In this document: piece after piece, positions 62,375 through 64,000 of the stretch
Position numbering within the stretch: position 1 is the stretch's first letter
Layout: each line of letters begins with the position of its first letter
From: Streptomyces sp. HUAS YS2
Lineage (GTDB): Bacteria > Actinomycetota > Actinomycetes > Streptomycetales > Streptomycetaceae
Direction: 5' to 3'
Length of the DNA: 64,000 bases
Assembly (NCBI RefSeq): GCF_033343995.1
Contig: NZ_CP137573.1
Coordinates: forward strand, 6,047,001 to 6,111,000
Program-made: the position numbers and the translations under genes
Notes under the pieces: generated by a model
Seen by the model: only the letters and a program-made list of their open reading frames with translations
Told to the model about the DNA's origin: nothing
Databases searched by the model: none

Positions 62375-64000
62375 ATGTCCGAGATGAACACGAAGACCAG
62401 GCTCGACCGGATGCCGGAGTGGGCCGCCCTCGGCAAGCACCGTGAGCAGCTGGGCGACACCCATCTGCGCGAACTGTTCGCCGCCGACGCGAACCGCGGC
62501 AGCGCGTACACCCTGCGCGTCGGCGACCTCCACCTCGACTACTCCAAGAACCTGGTCACCGACGAGACCCTCGCCCTGCTGCGCGAGCTGGCCGTCGCCA
62601 CCGGCGTCGCCGGGCTGCGCGACGCGATGTTCCGCGGCGAGAAGATCAACACCACCGAGGACCGCGCGGTCCTGCACACCGCCCTGCGCGCCCCGCGCGA
62701 CGCCGTGATCGAGGTCGACGGCGAGAACGTGGTGCCCGGCGTGCACGCCGTCCTCGACAAGATGGCCGCCTTCTCCGAACGGGTCCGCTCCGGGCAGTGG
62801 ACCGGCCACACCGGCCGCCCGATCCGCAACGTCGTCAACATCGGCATCGGCGGCTCCGACCTCGGCCCCGCGATGGCCTACGAGGTGCTGCGCTCCTTCA
62901 CCGACCGCGGCCTGACGTTCCGTTTCGTCTCCAACGTCGACGGCGCCGACCTGCACGAGGCGGTCCGCGACCTCGACCCGGCCGAGACGCTCTTCGTCAT
63001 CGCCTCGAAGACCTTCACCACCATCGAGACCATCACCAACGCCACCTCCGCGCGCGACTGGCTGCTCACCGAGCTGAGGGCTGGTCAGGAGGCCGTCGCC
63101 AAGCACTTCGTGGCCCTGTCGACCAACGCCGAGAAGGTCGAGGAGTTCGGCATCGACACGGCCAACATGTTCGAGTTCTGGGACTGGGTCGGCGGCCGGT
63201 ACTCGTACGACTCGGCCATCGGCCTCACCCTGATGATCGCCATCGGGCCGGACCGGTTCCGCGAGATGCTCGACGGCTTCCACCTCGTCGACGAGCACTT
63301 CCGCACCGCGCCGCCGGAGGAGAACGCGCCGCTCCTGCTCGGCCTGCTCGGTGTCTGGTACGGCGCCTTTTTCGACGCCCAGTCGCACGCGGTCCTGCCG
63401 TACTCGCACTACCTGTCGAAGTTCACCGCCTACCTCCAGCAGCTCGACATGGAGTCCAACGGCAAGTCCGTCGACCGCGACGGCAGGCCGGTCGACTGGC
63501 AGACCGGGCCGGTGGTCTGGGGCACTCCGGGCACCAACGGCCAGCACGCCTACTACCAGTTGATCCACCAGGGCACCAAGTTCATCCCGGCCGACTTCAT
63601 CGGCTTCGCCGAGCCCGTCGCCGACCTGCTGCCCGGCCTGGTCCCGCAGCACGACCTGCTGATGGCGAACTTCTTCGCCCAGACGCAGGCGCTGGCCTTC
63701 GGCAAGACCCCGGAGGAGGTGCGCGCCGAGGGCGTGGCCGAGGAACTCGTGCCGCACAAGACCTTCAAGGGCAACCACCCGACCACGACGATCCTCGCCA
63801 AGGAACTGACGCCGTCCGTCCTGGGCCAGCTGATCGCGCTGTACGAGCACAAGGTCTTCGTCCAGGGCGCCGTCTGGAACATCGACTCCTTCGACCAGTG
63901 GGGAGTGGAGCTCGGAAAGGTCCTGGCCAAGAGGATCGAGCCGGTCCTGACGACGGGTGAGGGGGCGGACCGGCTGGACGGCTCCACCGCCGGTCTGGTC
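62375..64000 (+). CDS. pgi: glucose-6-phosphate isomerase (3' end beyond the window)
   Basis: 542 residues of an enzyme usually about 550 long; only the last few codons are missing. It converts glucose 6-phosphate and fructose 6-phosphate. IGIGGSDLGPAMAYEVL near 151, SKTFTTIETITNA near 210, the signature WDWVGGRYSYDSAIGL near 270, and the second signature VWNIDSFDQWGVELGK near 505 are visible. The ATG at 62375 is used; another ATG three codons later (62384) is possible. AGGGAG and AAGGG lie upstream. Confidence 0.96.
   Translation, partial: MSEMNTKTRLDRMPEWAALGKHREQLGDTHLRELFAADANRGSAYTLRVGDLHLDYSKNLVTDETLALLRELAVATGVAGLRDAMFRGEKINTTEDRAVLHTALRAPRDAVIEVDGENVVPGVHAVLDKMAAFSERVRSGQWTGHTGRPIRNVVNIGIGGSDLGPAMAYEVLRSFTDRGLTFRFVSNVDGADLHEAVRDLDPAETLFVIASKTFTTIETITNATSARDWLLTELRAGQEAVAKHFVALSTNAEKVEEFGIDTANMFEFWDWVGGRYSYDSAIGLTLMIAIGPDRFREMLDGFHLVDEHFRTAPPEENAPLLLGLLGVWYGAFFDAQSHAVLPYSHYLSKFTAYLQQLDMESNGKSVDRDGRPVDWQTGPVVWGTPGTNGQHAYYQLIHQGTKFIPADFIGFAEPVADLLPGLVPQHDLLMANFFAQTQALAFGKTPEEVRAEGVAEELVPHKTFKGNHPTTTILAKELTPSVLGQLIALYEHKVFVQGAVWNIDSFDQWGVELGKVLAKRIEPVLTTGEGADRLDGSTAGLV

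Overview
The window is a gene-dense, very GC-rich stretch of an actinobacterial chromosome, almost certainly Streptomyces. It carries a chaplin with a sortase signal, the sporulation regulator WhiA, an RbpA-family RNA polymerase-binding protein, a mycothiol-type DinB/maleylpyruvate isomerase protein and a manganese riboswitch in front of terC. The backbone genes (rpsA, coaE, uvrB, terD, terC, uvrA, uvrC, rapZ, yvcK, whiA, gap, pgk, tpiA, secG, pgi) stand in the order I know from the Streptomyces core chromosome. I see no prophage, insertion sequence, CRISPR array or ordinary tRNA/rRNA gene.

Layout. 1-5.5 kb: the start of an HrpB-type helicase, a methyltransferase, ribosomal protein S1 with a clear promoter and terminator, a PAC2 protein, CoaE and a TPR protein. 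5.5-10.4 kb: small accessory genes (membrane protein, ADP-ribosylglycohydrolase, DoxX, AraC regulator, secreted hydrolase, lipoprotein). 10.6-14.7 kb: a SNF2 helicase translationally coupled to a SWIM zinc-finger protein. 15.5-17.5 kb: long chaplin, DUF2293 protein and a membrane-anchored small protein. 17.6-18.7 kb: an unrecognised 244-residue protein followed by a structured RNA. 18.7-31 kb: an aminotransferase/HxlR divergent pair, cupins, a kinase-like protein without a P-loop lysine, a pseudouridine-breakdown pair, secreted proteins and a phosphoesterase-transporter operon. 31-35 kb: a transporter, Ogt, a secreted glycerophosphodiesterase and an MHYT membrane sensor. 35-51 kb: all three excision-repair genes uvrB, uvrA and uvrC, with a tellurium-resistance-type block (TerD, a TerD fusion, riboswitch-controlled TerC) between uvrB and uvrA. 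50.8-53.7 kb: the overlapping uvrC-rapZ-yvcK-whiA run. 53.9-56.9 kb: a large secreted M14 carboxypeptidase. 57-64 kb: the glycolytic genes gap, pgk, tpiA, then secG, an RbpA paralogue, a transporter and pgi (cut by the window end).

The most interesting element is the 159-nt RNA at 18503-18661. It folds into a rod-like stem ending in a tRNA-like head, but in circularly permuted order: T-arm, acceptor 3' strand, 5-nt loop, acceptor 5' strand, D-arm. The anticodon stem is formed by the strands that run into the rod. This is the architecture described for bacterial YrlA (Y RNA) tRNA mimics. No Ro60/TROVE gene is in the window; the RNA lies downstream of the unknown 244-residue protein and is followed by a rho-independent-type terminator. 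The second highlight is the yybP-ykoY-type manganese riboswitch before terC, where one strand of P1 can instead pair with the Shine-Dalgarno sequence.
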